Shown: piece after piece, positions 17,151 to 26,205 of the stretch
Numbering within the stretch: the first letter of the stretch is position 1
How the letters are laid out: each line of letters starts with the position of its first letter
Assembly: GCA_904501885.1 (NCBI GenBank)
Contig: CAJGCP010000010.1
Coordinates: forward strand, 1-64,000
Source: an uncultured Acetatifactor sp.
GTDB lineage: Bacteria > Bacillota > Clostridia > Lachnospirales > Lachnospiraceae
Direction: 5' to 3'
DNA: 64,000 nt
Program-made: the position numbers and the translations under genes
Notes under the pieces: generated by a model
Seen by the model: the letters and a program-made list of their open reading frames with translations, nothing else
What the model was told of the DNA's origin: nothing
Database searches by the model: none

Positions 17151-18815
17151 TTAGAAATCTTCAGGGCGGATCAGATTATCCACTGCCTTGATTTCATCCC
17201 AGCGTTTTCCTTCCACTCTGTAACCGGTACCGGGGCCCATATAATCGTTGGGTGTATTGACACCGGAAAGAACCTTGAAATTCTCATCCAGGATTGCGGA
17301 GGTCTGAAGATAATCTCCTACCACGCGCTGTTTCAACATATTCAGCACGCTGTCTGCCACATCTTCGAAACCACCCTCTGCCAGAGCACGCACCACATCA
17401 ATACCGGTGATGCCCCTCTTCATCATATCTTCTGCCGCTACAAGGTCACCTGCCACATCGCGGCTCAAAGTATCCTTACTACCGTGAGCATAGACAACCG
17501 CTTCCACCTGCTCATCCGTTACCTCAGATAAGCCCAGGCGTTTGAAAACCACCTGTACTGCTTTTGCCGCCTTTCTGCGAACTGCGATGACTTCCTCTTC
17601 GCGCACGGGACGAAGTCCTCCGTCCACCTGCATATCTCTCTGCATAATATTATAATCATCAAAATCGTTGGCGTCGAAATTGGAGCCCGCAAACAGATTG
17701 TCGTAATTGTCTTCTCCTGCATACCCGGAGAAAATGTAGTCTGTACCCGGGAAAAACTGAAGCATGGTTCTGGCAGTACGTCTCATGGGAGAATGGGAGA
17801 AACTCTGGTCATTAGAAGAACAACATTCCAAGCCAAGCAATGTTGCCGCCACATTTTCACCCAATACCTCACGCAGTCCTGCAGGAACGCTGGCTGCGAT
17901 ACCGATACAACTTACGGAGCCATTCTGTGTACCCTGAGCGCCTGCACCCTTTGTCACAAAGAGACAACGGCATTCCAGATACAACATGGACTTTTTCTCT
18001 GCCTGTCCCATCAGCACCTCGCTGCCGGCACCGGAGGTGAAACGAACCTTCAAACCACGGGATGCATATGCCGCATTCAAGAAAGATTTGGAATAAGGAG
18101 TGTCGTCACCATCCACAAACACCTGCTCCGTACCATACACGGACAAGGTCTCTGCATATGTGGTCAAGCCGCGGATACCCAATTCCAACTCGGTAGCTTC
18201 CTCTGCAGAGCACTGGGTCAAAACACCTCTTCTGCCCACCTGGGAGCCAATCAACAAGGCCATTGCAGAGAAAGGGGCATATCTCGCCACACCCATGGTG
18301 GTTTCTTCCTCACTAAATCCACGCAACGCACATTCTGCCGCGTCTGCTGCCAACTGTACAGGGTCATCCTTCAAATTGGTAACATGAGCCTGGTTGCCCG
18401 GCATCTTTCTAGCGCGCATTTTTTGCATCGCCATCATCAACTCCACCACATTCATATGGCAGATAATCTCTGCCAATTTTGCAGGAGTGATGCCACTACA
18501 TATTTTCAAAATCTCCTTACGGGGAACATTGATATCAACGATTTTTCTGGCAATCTCCAAAGAATCCATAGCCATAGACTTCTCTGCCCTGTCAGGACGA
18601 ATCACGTAATCCGCGATAAACTGATCGATAAAGTCAAACTTTTCTCTGGGGACACCGTCCAACTCCATTACCTTACCATTCTGAATTTTGATGGAAGGCT
18701 TAGGGTCATAGGGACTGTGCATCGCTGCAAAGCCCATCTCCGGCCATTCTTCTATGAAACCGTCTTTGTTGACGGGACGTTCTGCCAATGTTTCAAATCT
18801 TTTTGAACGCTTCAT
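17151..18815 (-). CDS. pduC: Propanediol/glycerol dehydratase large subunit
   Basis: A 554-residue alpha subunit, matching the ~554-residue length of PduC. It begins MKRSKRFETLAERPVNKDGF, the standard start of the family, and carries the TIM-barrel sequence with QVGRRGVLTQCSAEEATELELG and ECCSSNDQSFSHSPMRRTAR. It converts 1,2-propanediol to propanal or glycerol to 3-hydroxypropanal by an adenosylcobalamin radical mechanism. First gene of pduCDE-reactivase-pduO-pucR (all minus strand). GTGGAGTG precedes ATG. Which diol it prefers cannot be read by eye. Confidence 0.93.
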   Translation of the reverse strand: MKRSKRFETLAERPVNKDGFIEEWPEMGFAAMHSPYDPKPSIKIQNGKVMELDGVPREKFDFIDQFIADYVIRPDRAEKSMAMDSLEIARKIVDINVPRKEILKICSGITPAKLAEIICHMNVVELMMAMQKMRARKMPGNQAHVTNLKDDPVQLAADAAECALRGFSEEETTMGVARYAPFSAMALLIGSQVGRRGVLTQCSAEEATELELGIRGLTTYAETLSVYGTEQVFVDGDDTPYSKSFLNAAYASRGLKVRFTSGAGSEVLMGQAEKKSMLYLECRCLFVTKGAGAQGTQNGSVSCIGIAASVPAGLREVLGENVAATLLGLECCSSNDQSFSHSPMRRTARTMLQFFPGTDYIFSGYAGEDNYDNLFAGSNFDANDFDDYNIMQRDMQVDGGLRPVREEEVIAVRRKAAKAVQVVFKRLGLSEVTDEQVEAVVYAHGSKDTLSRDVAGDLVAAEDMMKRGITGIDVVRALAEGGFEDVADSVLNMLKQRVVGDYLQTSAILDENFKVLSGVNTPNDYMGPGTGYRVEGKRWDEIKAVDNLIRPEDF

Positions 18816-18886
18816 TCTTTTTCACTCCACATTCTATTTCTGGTGTATTTGCACAATAATACTACTTTATTATACACATTTAATAA

Positions 18887-18913
18887 GGCGGACACAAGAT
18901 AATTTTGTCCGCC
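18887..18913 (-). terminator. Hairpin terminator after the mutarotase gene
   Basis: GGCGGAC (18887-18893) pairs with GTCCGCC (18907-18913). On the minus strand it lies just past the stop codon of the aldose epimerase gene, with a weak T-rich tail (TTATTAAATG). Confidence 0.55.
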
Positions 18914-18921
18914 TCGTCATT

Positions 18922-19815
18922 TTATAATTCGATTTTAAATCCGTTTTCCCAACAGCCTCCCACAGGAATCCGTTCAATGGCAAGCTTGTCCTTGATTTCT
19001 CCACAAAAACCAACCTCGCCGCATACCCCGAACCAAGGTTCATAGCACAAGAACTGTGAGCCAGGAGTATGTTCACGCCATATGCCCCAGTAAGGTGCAT
19101 CCGACAAAACTTTTGCCACAATATTGCCCTCTCTGTCACACAGGCCAAGGCCTCCGATTTCCTTTTCATTTACCAGAATGGTATCGTACTTTTCTGTATT
19201 CTCCACTGCCGGCATAATGCCGTTTTCCATGGGAATTTCTACAGTCTCCCCTGCCAGCAATCCGTCGGCATTAATTACCAGACTGACAATACTCTGAAGG
19301 TTCTCAAGCACTTTACCCTTTTTATCTAAATATGCAATCTTGCATCCCTCCATATCTCCATGAGGGAACAAAAATCCGGGGTGTCCGCCAATGGAGAAGT
19401 ACATCTCTTCGTCCGACTTATTGTGTACACGCCAGGTAACCTGCAAACACTTCTCTCCTTGGGGCAACTCATAAATCACTTCCAGCAGAAACTTAAAGGG
19501 ATATACTTCCAATCGTTCCGGTGTGTCAGTCAAAGTAAATACGATTTTGTTGGGCTCTATGCTCTGCACATCATAGATGCTCTCACGGGCAAATCCGTGA
19601 TACTTGAGAAAATATTTTTCGCCTTTATGTTTAAAATGTTTCTCATGCATTCTGCCCACAATCGGAAACAAAAGCGGTGTGCTTCTTCCCCAGTTTTCCT
19701 CGTCACCGGGCCACAGGTATTCCTGTCCGGTTTCCTTCATCACCATGGACTTAGCCTCTGCGCCTTTGGTAATCGCCTCTACCGCAATGTATTCGTTTTC
19801 TATTTTGTATCTCAT
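18922..19815 (-). CDS. Aldose 1-epimerase family protein (LacX-like)
   Basis: A 297-residue galactose-mutarotase-fold protein. Expected parts: ENWGRSTPLLFPIVGRM near residue 40, KYHGFARE (catalytic His) near 75, FSIGGHPGFLFP (second His) near 145 and LCYEPWFGVCGE near the C-terminus. It interconverts alpha and beta anomers of a hexose or a phosphorylated sugar. The start at 19815 has GTGAGGT upstream; the ATG four codons earlier has none. It follows ftsH by 8 nt, so the two are likely co-transcribed. Confidence 0.85.
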   Translation of the reverse strand: MRYKIENEYIAVEAITKGAEAKSMVMKETGQEYLWPGDEENWGRSTPLLFPIVGRMHEKHFKHKGEKYFLKYHGFARESIYDVQSIEPNKIVFTLTDTPERLEVYPFKFLLEVIYELPQGEKCLQVTWRVHNKSDEEMYFSIGGHPGFLFPHGDMEGCKIAYLDKKGKVLENLQSIVSLVINADGLLAGETVEIPMENGIMPAVENTEKYDTILVNEKEIGGLGLCDREGNIVAKVLSDAPYWGIWREHTPGSQFLCYEPWFGVCGEVGFCGEIKDKLAIERIPVGGCWENGFKIEL

Positions 19816-19823
19816 AGTATACC

Positions 19824-21953
19824 TCACATTTTTCCTTTTGAAAATCTGCCCACGGGCCCTTCTTCGGCAGGTGCTTCGTTCTGTACCGGATTCTCTGCTT
19901 CCTCAGAAGTTTCTTCTACAGCTTGGTCTTCCCGGTCTGCAGGCAGTTCTGTTTCTACCGGCGTATCTTCCGGGGCTACCTCTTGGTTTTCCACAGGCGC
20001 AGAATTTTCTTCTACCTCAACAGGGGGTTCTGCTTTGGTCTCCTCCGGCTCAGGCAATCCTTTTTCCTGACGATAAATGGCCATAAACTCTTTGCCGGTG
20101 ATGGTTTCCTTTTCAATCAAGTATTCTGCCAGCTTATCCATCAGCTCCCGGTTGCCGCGCAAAAGTTCCAATGCTTTCTCATAGCTTTCCTTCAAGATTT
20201 CAATCACTTCTGCATCGATTTCTGCTGCAGTTGCGTCGCTACAGGTCAAAGCCATTCTGCCTTCCAGATACTGGCTCTCCACAGTTGCCAGGCCCACCAG
20301 GCCAAAGCGTTTGCTCATACCGAACCGGGTTACCATATTGCGGGCAATGGAGGTTGCCTTTTCGATATCATTGGCTGCACCGGTAGTCACTGTGTCAAAC
20401 ACAATTTCCTCTGCGGCGCGACCGCCCAAGAAACTTACCAGCAGATCTCTCAGTTCTGCCTCTGTATTCAAATACTTTTCTTCCTCGGGCACATGCATTA
20501 CATAGCCAAGGGCACCCATAGTACGGGGTACAATGGTGATTTTCTGCACAGGTTCCGAGTTCTTTTGCAGGGCACTGATGAGCGCATGACCCACTTCATG
20601 ATAGGAGACGATTCTTCTCTCCTCCTTGCTCATGATCCGGTCCTTCTTTTCCTTGCCCACAAGCACCACTTCAACCGCATTGAACAGGTCCTTCTGGCTC
20701 ACATATTCTCTGCCCTCTTTCACTGCATTAATAGCGGCTTCGTTGATCATATTTGCCAAATCGGATCCCACCGCACCACTGGTGGCCAAAGCGATGGCAT
20801 CCAAATCCACGGTTTCATCCATTTTCACATCCTTCGCGTGTACCTTGAGGATTTCCACGCGGCCCTTCAAGTCCGGCTTATCCACGATGATTCTGCGGTC
20901 AAAACGTCCGGGACGAAGCAATGCCTTGTCCAAAATCTCAGGCCGGTTGGTGGCCGCCAAAATCAGGATACCCTTGGAACTATCGAAACCATCCATTTCG
21001 GACAGGAGCTGATTCAGAGTCTGCTCTCTTTCTTCATTGCCGCCACCGTATTTGGAATCACGGCTCCGGCCGATGGCATCAATCTCATCGATAAATATAA
21101 TACAAGGCGCCATTTTATTGGCTTCCTTAAACAAATCTCGCACTCTGGACGCGCCCACACCTACGAACATTTCCACAAAGTCAGAACCTGTCAGTGAGAA
21201 AAAGGGCACATGGGCTTCGCCGGCTACCGCCCTCGCCAGCAGGGTTTTACCGGTACCGGGAGGTCCCACCAAAAGGGCACCTTTCGGCAATTTCGCACCG
21301 ATGCTGGAATATTTGCCGGGGTTGTGTAGGAAATCCACGATTTCCACCAGGGATTCTTTTGCTTCCTCTTCGCCGGCTACATCCTTAAAGGTCACTCCTG
21401 TTTCCTTTTGCACATAGACTTTGGCGTTGCTCTTGCCCACACTCATGGGGCCACCGGCACCGCCGCCCATTTTGCGGAACAGTCCACCCAACAGCAGCCA
21501 CATCAAAAGCACAGGCAGAATCAAATACAACAGAATATCCAAAAGCACATTAGAGCCTTCGCTTAAGATACGACTACCCTCAATTCCCTTCTCCTCCAAG
21601 CGGGCGGTAAGAGTATCTAAATCCTCCATCAAATTGGTGGAATAAGTAGTTTTGGTTTCCAACAAAAAGGGATATCGAGTGATGGGAGCGTCTTTCTTCT
21701 CCTCCCCTGTCTCCTTCAAGGTGAACAGGATCTGTCCACTGCTCTGGACTTCCACCTCCTCTACCTGCTCTTGCTCAATCATATTCAAAAATTCCGTGTA
21801 GCTGACTTCCTCCGCGCTACTGTTTCCACCCAAAAAGGTGTTCCATATCATAAAAATAAACAGCAGCATCCCCAGACCTGCCAGCAATAATGTCATTAAA
21901 CTGGGTTTCTTGGGCGCTCCGGGCCCTTTCCCCTGATTTCCTTGTTGATTCAT
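19824..21953 (-). CDS. ftsH: ATP-dependent zinc metalloprotease FtsH
   Basis: A 709-residue membrane protease. There are two N-terminal spans (about 20-40 and 140-162), the Walker A motif GPPGTGKT near 229, Walker B FIDEIDAIG near 289, the zinc site HEVGH near 451, and the usual C-terminal helices. It degrades damaged or regulated membrane and cytoplasmic proteins. After about residue 625 it has an ~85-residue acidic, Pro- and Glu-rich tail, longer than in most FtsH. The start MNQQGNQ at 21953 follows GAGAGGAAAGAT. Confidence 0.97.
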   Translation of the reverse strand: MNQQGNQGKGPGAPKKPSLMTLLLAGLGMLLFIFMIWNTFLGGNSSAEEVSYTEFLNMIEQEQVEEVEVQSSGQILFTLKETGEEKKDAPITRYPFLLETKTTYSTNLMEDLDTLTARLEEKGIEGSRILSEGSNVLLDILLYLILPVLLMWLLLGGLFRKMGGGAGGPMSVGKSNAKVYVQKETGVTFKDVAGEEEAKESLVEIVDFLHNPGKYSSIGAKLPKGALLVGPPGTGKTLLARAVAGEAHVPFFSLTGSDFVEMFVGVGASRVRDLFKEANKMAPCIIFIDEIDAIGRSRDSKYGGGNEEREQTLNQLLSEMDGFDSSKGILILAATNRPEILDKALLRPGRFDRRIIVDKPDLKGRVEILKVHAKDVKMDETVDLDAIALATSGAVGSDLANMINEAAINAVKEGREYVSQKDLFNAVEVVLVGKEKKDRIMSKEERRIVSYHEVGHALISALQKNSEPVQKITIVPRTMGALGYVMHVPEEEKYLNTEAELRDLLVSFLGGRAAEEIVFDTVTTGAANDIEKATSIARNMVTRFGMSKRFGLVGLATVESQYLEGRMALTCSDATAAEIDAEVIEILKESYEKALELLRGNRELMDKLAEYLIEKETITGKEFMAIYRQEKGLPEPEETKAEPPVEVEENSAPVENQEVAPEDTPVETELPADREDQAVEETSEEAENPVQNEAPAEEGPVGRFSKGKM

Positions 21954-22166
21954 ATCTTTCCTCTCATCCAACATTTGTTTTGGGTGTAATAGTTTATTTT
22001 ATTATAGGTATTCTAATTTGATAAATCAATACTTGAAATGTGAAAAAAAGGTGAGGATTGTTAAAGATTTCTAAAATATTTTCATTCCCAACCGACAAAA
22101 ACTATGATAAAATACTAAGGTGGTTTTATTATTATGTACTGTTTGCGGACAGAAATGAGGATATTT

Positions 22167-23642
22167 ATGCGAATCGGATTTGATAATGACAAATATTTAC
22201 GATTACAATCTGAAAATATCAAGGAAAGAATCAACCAGTTCGGCAACAAATTGTATTTGGAGTTCGGCGGCAAACTTTTTGACGATTACCACGCGTCTCG
22301 AGTGCTTCCCGGCTTTGCTCCTGATGCAAAATTGCAGATGTTGATGCAGTTGTCCGAGTACGCTGAAATTGTGATTGTCATCAGCGCGCATGATATCGAA
22401 AGAAATAAAGTGCGCGGCGATTTAGGTATCACCTACGACCTGGACGTACTCCGTGTTCGCGACGAGTATCTGAAGAAAGGACTGTATGTCGGCAGTGTGG
22501 TGATTACCCATTACTCCGGTCAGAACAGTGCCGACCAGTTTAAAGCAAAGCTGGAAAAACAAAACATCAAAGTATACCTGCACTATATAATCGAAGGATA
22601 TCCTTCCAATGTTCCCTTGATTGTCAGCCAGCAGGGTTATGGTAAAAATGATTACATCGAAACCAGCCGCCCTCTGGTGGTAGTGACCGCTCCCGGAGCA
22701 GGCAGCGGAAAAATGGCCACCTGTCTCTCCCAGCTGTATCACGACAATTTGCGTGGAATTAAGGCCGGGTATGCAAAGTTCGAGACTTTCCCCATCTGGA
22801 ATATCCCGTTGAAGCATCCTATTAATCTGGCTTATGAAGCTGCCACTGCAAACATCGACGATGTCAATATGATTGATCCGTATCATCTGGAGGCATACGG
22901 CGAAACTGCAGTCAACTATAACCGCGACATAGAAATTTTCCCCGTTATGAATGCCATATTCGAAGGCATTTACGGAAAAAATCCCTATAAATCTCCCACC
23001 GATATGGGTGTAAATATGGCAGGTAACTGCATTATTGATGACGATGCATGCCGTCAGGCGTCCCATATGGAAATTATTCGCCGATATTACACCGCACTGA
23101 ACAAGGTGGCAAAGGGCGAGTCTGCAGAAAACGAAGTTTATAAAATCGAACTGATTATGAATCAGGCCAAAATCTCCCCTGCGGACAGAGGTGTCACAGT
23201 AGCGGCGAAGCAGCGGGCAGAAAAGTTAGGGGTTCCCACTGCTGCCATGGAACTCCCCGACGGCCACATTATTACCGCTAAGACCACGGATTTCTTGGGT
23301 GCATCCGCAGCACTGCTTTTGAATGCTTTGAAATATTTGGCAGGTGTGGACCACGACACGAAACTCATCAAACCGGAAGCCATTGAGCCCATTCAGGATT
23401 TGAAGGTTCGCTATCTGGGCGGTAGAAATCCCCGCCTGCATGCAGACGAAGTGCTGATTGCACTGACGCTGGCAGCATGCACCGACGAGAACGCCAAACG
23501 TTCTCTGGAACAGCTTCCGAAGCTAAAAGGATGTCAGGCACACACTTCCGTGATGATTCCCGAAGTAGATTGCAAGATTTACAAGAAGTTAGGTGTAGAT
23601 GTGACCTGTGAGCCTGTAGAGAACACCAAGAAGCATTACTAA
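22167..23642 (+). CDS. DUF1846 domain protein
   Basis: A 491-residue cytoplasmic protein spanning the whole length of the DUF1846 family found widely in Firmicutes. It has VVVTAPGAGSGKMATCLSQLYHD near residue 175, a P-loop-like glycine-rich turn, and conserved GVNMAGNCIIDDD near 285. The biochemical role of the family is not established to my knowledge. ATGAGG precedes ATG 22167; the longer reading from 22134 lacks an RBS. Followed by a clear terminator. Confidence 0.88.
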   Translation: MRIGFDNDKYLRLQSENIKERINQFGNKLYLEFGGKLFDDYHASRVLPGFAPDAKLQMLMQLSEYAEIVIVISAHDIERNKVRGDLGITYDLDVLRVRDEYLKKGLYVGSVVITHYSGQNSADQFKAKLEKQNIKVYLHYIIEGYPSNVPLIVSQQGYGKNDYIETSRPLVVVTAPGAGSGKMATCLSQLYHDNLRGIKAGYAKFETFPIWNIPLKHPINLAYEAATANIDDVNMIDPYHLEAYGETAVNYNRDIEIFPVMNAIFEGIYGKNPYKSPTDMGVNMAGNCIIDDDACRQASHMEIIRRYYTALNKVAKGESAENEVYKIELIMNQAKISPADRGVTVAAKQRAEKLGVPTAAMELPDGHIITAKTTDFLGASAALLLNALKYLAGVDHDTKLIKPEAIEPIQDLKVRYLGGRNPRLHADEVLIALTLAACTDENAKRSLEQLPKLKGCQAHTSVMIPEVDCKIYKKLGVDVTCEPVENTKKHY

Positions 23643-23669
23643 GATTTTCCTTATAGACGATAAAAGCAT

Positions 23670-23717
23670 AAAAGTCTGTGTATCGATGAGATTTCCTCAC
23701 CGCCACACAGACTTTTT
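23670..23717 (+). terminator. Rho-independent terminator after the DUF1846 gene
   Basis: AAAGTCTGTGT pairs with ACACAGACTTT, followed by TTTATT. It lies about 30 nt after the stop codon. Confidence 0.85.
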
Positions 23718-23754
23718 ATTGTCACTCATTATTATTTATCCGGCCAACTGCCAT

Positions 23755-24399
23755 TTATCTATAGATAATATACTTACAAATGGGATTGCCCATGGAGGAA
23801 AACTTCTCCTCATATTCCGTCATTACATTACCTTCCACCAGCTTCTCATCTGCGTGCAGGTCGTATGTAATCACTTCCGCCTTCCATCCAGCGGGTTCCA
23901 ATTCTTCCACCGCAAAATCAAACAGGGGACGATTATCCGTTTTGAATTCCAATTTGCCACCCTTTTTCAGAATAATATTGTATCGAGCCAGGAACTCTCT
24001 GGACGGCAATCGTCTCTTGGCATGTCTGTCCTTAGGCCATGGATCTGAAAAATTCAAATAAATCCGGTCCACCTCGCCGGCGCCAAATACTTTCGTAATA
24101 TCTTCCGCGTCCATACGCAGGAATTTCAGATTCGGCAGTTCCTCTAATTCCATCTTCTGCAACGCGCGAAGTAATACACTGGAATATTTCTCAATCCCCA
24201 CATAATTGATGTGGGGGTTTTGTTTTGCCATAGCGTGAATGAATTTTCCTTTACCCATTCCAATCTCGATGTGGATGGGCCGGTCATTTCTAAAAATTTC
24301 CTTCCAAGTACCGGGGCACTGGGGCTGAATTTCTTCCTGTATCACAAATCTGCTTTCTGCAATCACTTCTCTGGAGCCTGTTATATTTCGTAGACGCAT
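23755..24399 (-). CDS. trmB: tRNA (guanine-N7-)-methyltransferase TrmB
   Basis: A 214-residue SAM-dependent methyltransferase. IEIGMGKGKFIHAMA near residue 46 is the SAM-binding glycine loop, and YLNFSDPWPKDRHAKRRL near 120 is the diagnostic TrmB motif. It methylates G46 of tRNAs. The start MRLRNITGS at 24399 has AGAGG upstream; a longer in-frame reading to 24621 begins in sequence without coding character. Confidence 0.93.
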   Translation of the reverse strand: MRLRNITGSREVIAESRFVIQEEIQPQCPGTWKEIFRNDRPIHIEIGMGKGKFIHAMAKQNPHINYVGIEKYSSVLLRALQKMELEELPNLKFLRMDAEDITKVFGAGEVDRIYLNFSDPWPKDRHAKRRLPSREFLARYNIILKKGGKLEFKTDNRPLFDFAVEELEPAGWKAEVITYDLHADEKLVEGNVMTEYEEKFSSMGNPICKYIIYR

Positions 24400-24479
24400 T
24401 CGACTAACCTCTTCTCTGTTTGCTTCTTGTGAAAGTATAGCACACCCCTTCCATTTAGTAAAGAAACGCCTCTCCGAAT

Positions 24480-24605
24480 TTACAACATCAGTTCCAAAAA
24501 GAAGGACGCAAGGGATATGACTGCACCGGCAATCAAAAGATAGGCCCACAGCCGCTTCTGCTTCCAGTAGACCACAGCTTCGCAAACCGTTGAACGATGA
24601 AACAT
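24480..24605 (-). CDS. Possible 41-residue single-span membrane peptide
   Basis: A short ORF between trmB and the DD-carboxypeptidase gene. After a basic N-terminal part (KQKRLW) there is a clear hydrophobic span (AYLLIAGAVISLASFF). The RBS is weak (AGGGAATG, about 14 nt upstream), so it may not be translated. I do not recognise the family. Confidence 0.35.
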   Translation of the reverse strand: MFHRSTVCEAVVYWKQKRLWAYLLIAGAVISLASFFLELML

Positions 24606-24683
24606 TTTGTTGTAAAGGCATTCCCTATGGTTTTTTTAGAAAAATAGTGTATAATATCTCTATACATACAAGAGAGGTATTTT

Positions 24684-26150
24684 ATGTTCCGCAAAAAGTT
24701 ATGTAAATCTGTTAGTGCCAGCAAAGCAATAGGCTTACTCCTGTTGGTTGCCATTCTCAGTATTTCGCCCCTGTCATATGTACAGGCGGCGCCTTTGACT
24801 GCAGAAGAAGCAGCACGCCTAAGGCAACATCAATCCCTGCCCGTTCAGACCAATGAAGTTGCAGGCTGGCCCACCGGGCCCATCGTAGGCGCAGAATCCG
24901 CCATTCTTATAGAGGCGGAAACCGGTGCAATTCTCTATGCCAAAAACATTCATCAAAAACAGTTTCCCGCCAGCATCACCAAAATCCTCACCACCCTGAT
25001 GATGACAGAACTGTGCGAATTGGACGAGATGGTTACCTTCTCCCACGATGCGGTGTTTGACACCCCCAGAGACAGCAACCATATCGCCATGGACGTGGGA
25101 CAGGCGTTGAACATCGAACAATGTCTAAACGCCATTCTTATCCGCTCTGCCAACGAAGTGGCTTTTGCCGCAGCAGAGCACATTTCAGGCAGTACGGATT
25201 GGTCTGTGTTTGCAGACATGATGAACAAGCGGGCAGCAGAACTGGGGTGTCTCAATACCCACTTTGTGAACCCCAACGGTTTGCCTGACGATAATCACTA
25301 CACCACCTGCTATGATATGGCGATGATAGGAAAAGCTTTTTTTGCCAATGAGATGCTATGCAAAATCACTCTCTCCAGGCGTTTGGAAATTCCGGCATCC
25401 GACACAGTTCCCCAGAGCAAACTGGAAATGAACGCCATGCAAATCATTCCCGGCAAGAAATATTCATATGAGTACTTGGTGGGATGCAAAACAGGATTTA
25501 CGGAGACAGCCAGATACAGTTTAGTTTCCTGTGCTCAGAAGGGCGACTTGAAGCTGATTTGCGTAGTTATGAACGACGAGAATCCCTATCAGTATGAAGA
25601 TACGATATCCTTGTTCAATTATGGCTTTTCCAATTTTGACAAATTAAACATTGCGGAGCAGGAAACCAAATTTGATTTGTCCGGGGGAGAAATGTTCCAT
25701 TATGGTATTGATATTTTTGCCAGTTCCCAGCCCCTGCTCTCCCTAAATAAGGAAGATGTGATTGTATTGCCCTCCACGCTTACATTAGAAGACTTAGAAA
25801 GCAATGTGACCTATTCCCAAGAAGAAAATACAGCCGCCACCATTTCCTATACCTACGGTGGTATGCAATTGGGAGATGTGCGGGTACATTTTACATCAGC
25901 AGTCAATCACCTCCCCCACGAGGATGGCGAAGAACCGGAGGATATCCGTCCTGCGCCTTCGCCGGAGAAGACATCCTTTGTCCCCATTAACATCCTCACT
26001 CTCATCCTGATTATCCTGGGTCTTGGAGTATTGGGATTTGTGGTGGTATTCTTCCGGGCCGCTCTAAGAAATTATCAGGAATCACGTATCAGAACAAGCA
26101 GCCGTCGACGTTGGAGACAGCGCAATCGCAGAAGAAGACGCAGATTCTAA
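24684..26150 (+). CDS. dacF: D-alanyl-D-alanine carboxypeptidase (penicillin-binding protein 5/DacF type)
   Basis: A 488-residue exported enzyme that trims the terminal D-Ala from peptidoglycan stem peptides. It has a signal peptide (about 1-36, cleavage near VQAAP), then the serine-peptidase motifs SITK (97-100), SAN in LIRSANEVAF, and KTG in GCKTGFTE. A C-terminal domain of beta character (about 310-430) is followed by a transmembrane segment (about 437-460) and a tail of about 13 Arg in the last 25 residues. The C-terminal span replaces the usual amphipathic anchor. CAAGAGAGGT precedes ATG. Confidence 0.93.
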   Translation: MFRKKLCKSVSASKAIGLLLLVAILSISPLSYVQAAPLTAEEAARLRQHQSLPVQTNEVAGWPTGPIVGAESAILIEAETGAILYAKNIHQKQFPASITKILTTLMMTELCELDEMVTFSHDAVFDTPRDSNHIAMDVGQALNIEQCLNAILIRSANEVAFAAAEHISGSTDWSVFADMMNKRAAELGCLNTHFVNPNGLPDDNHYTTCYDMAMIGKAFFANEMLCKITLSRRLEIPASDTVPQSKLEMNAMQIIPGKKYSYEYLVGCKTGFTETARYSLVSCAQKGDLKLICVVMNDENPYQYEDTISLFNYGFSNFDKLNIAEQETKFDLSGGEMFHYGIDIFASSQPLLSLNKEDVIVLPSTLTLEDLESNVTYSQEENTAATISYTYGGMQLGDVRVHFTSAVNHLPHEDGEEPEDIRPAPSPEKTSFVPINILTLILIILGLGVLGFVVVFFRAALRNYQESRIRTSSRRRWRQRNRRRRRRF

Positions 26151-26157
26151 AACAACA

Positions 26158-26185
26158 TGCCCCCTGTCAGCAGGACAGGGGGCAT
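26158..26185. terminator. Convergent terminator between dacF and the exonuclease gene
   Basis: ATGCCCCCTGTC pairs with GACAGGGGGCAT around a four- to five-base loop. The minus-strand side runs into GTTGTTTTAG, so it may serve both convergent genes. Confidence 0.7.
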
Positions 26186-26205
26186 ATGAATTCATTGTTA
26201 ATTTT

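Noticed and set aside
17793..18806. A 337-codon plus-strand ORF opposite pduC.
   Set aside because: Shadow reading opposite a strongly conserved enzyme gene; no motif or RBS.
19923..21197. A 424-codon plus-strand ORF opposite ftsH.
   Set aside because: Antisense shadow of a well-recognised gene, with no RBS and an implausible His/Cys-rich composition.
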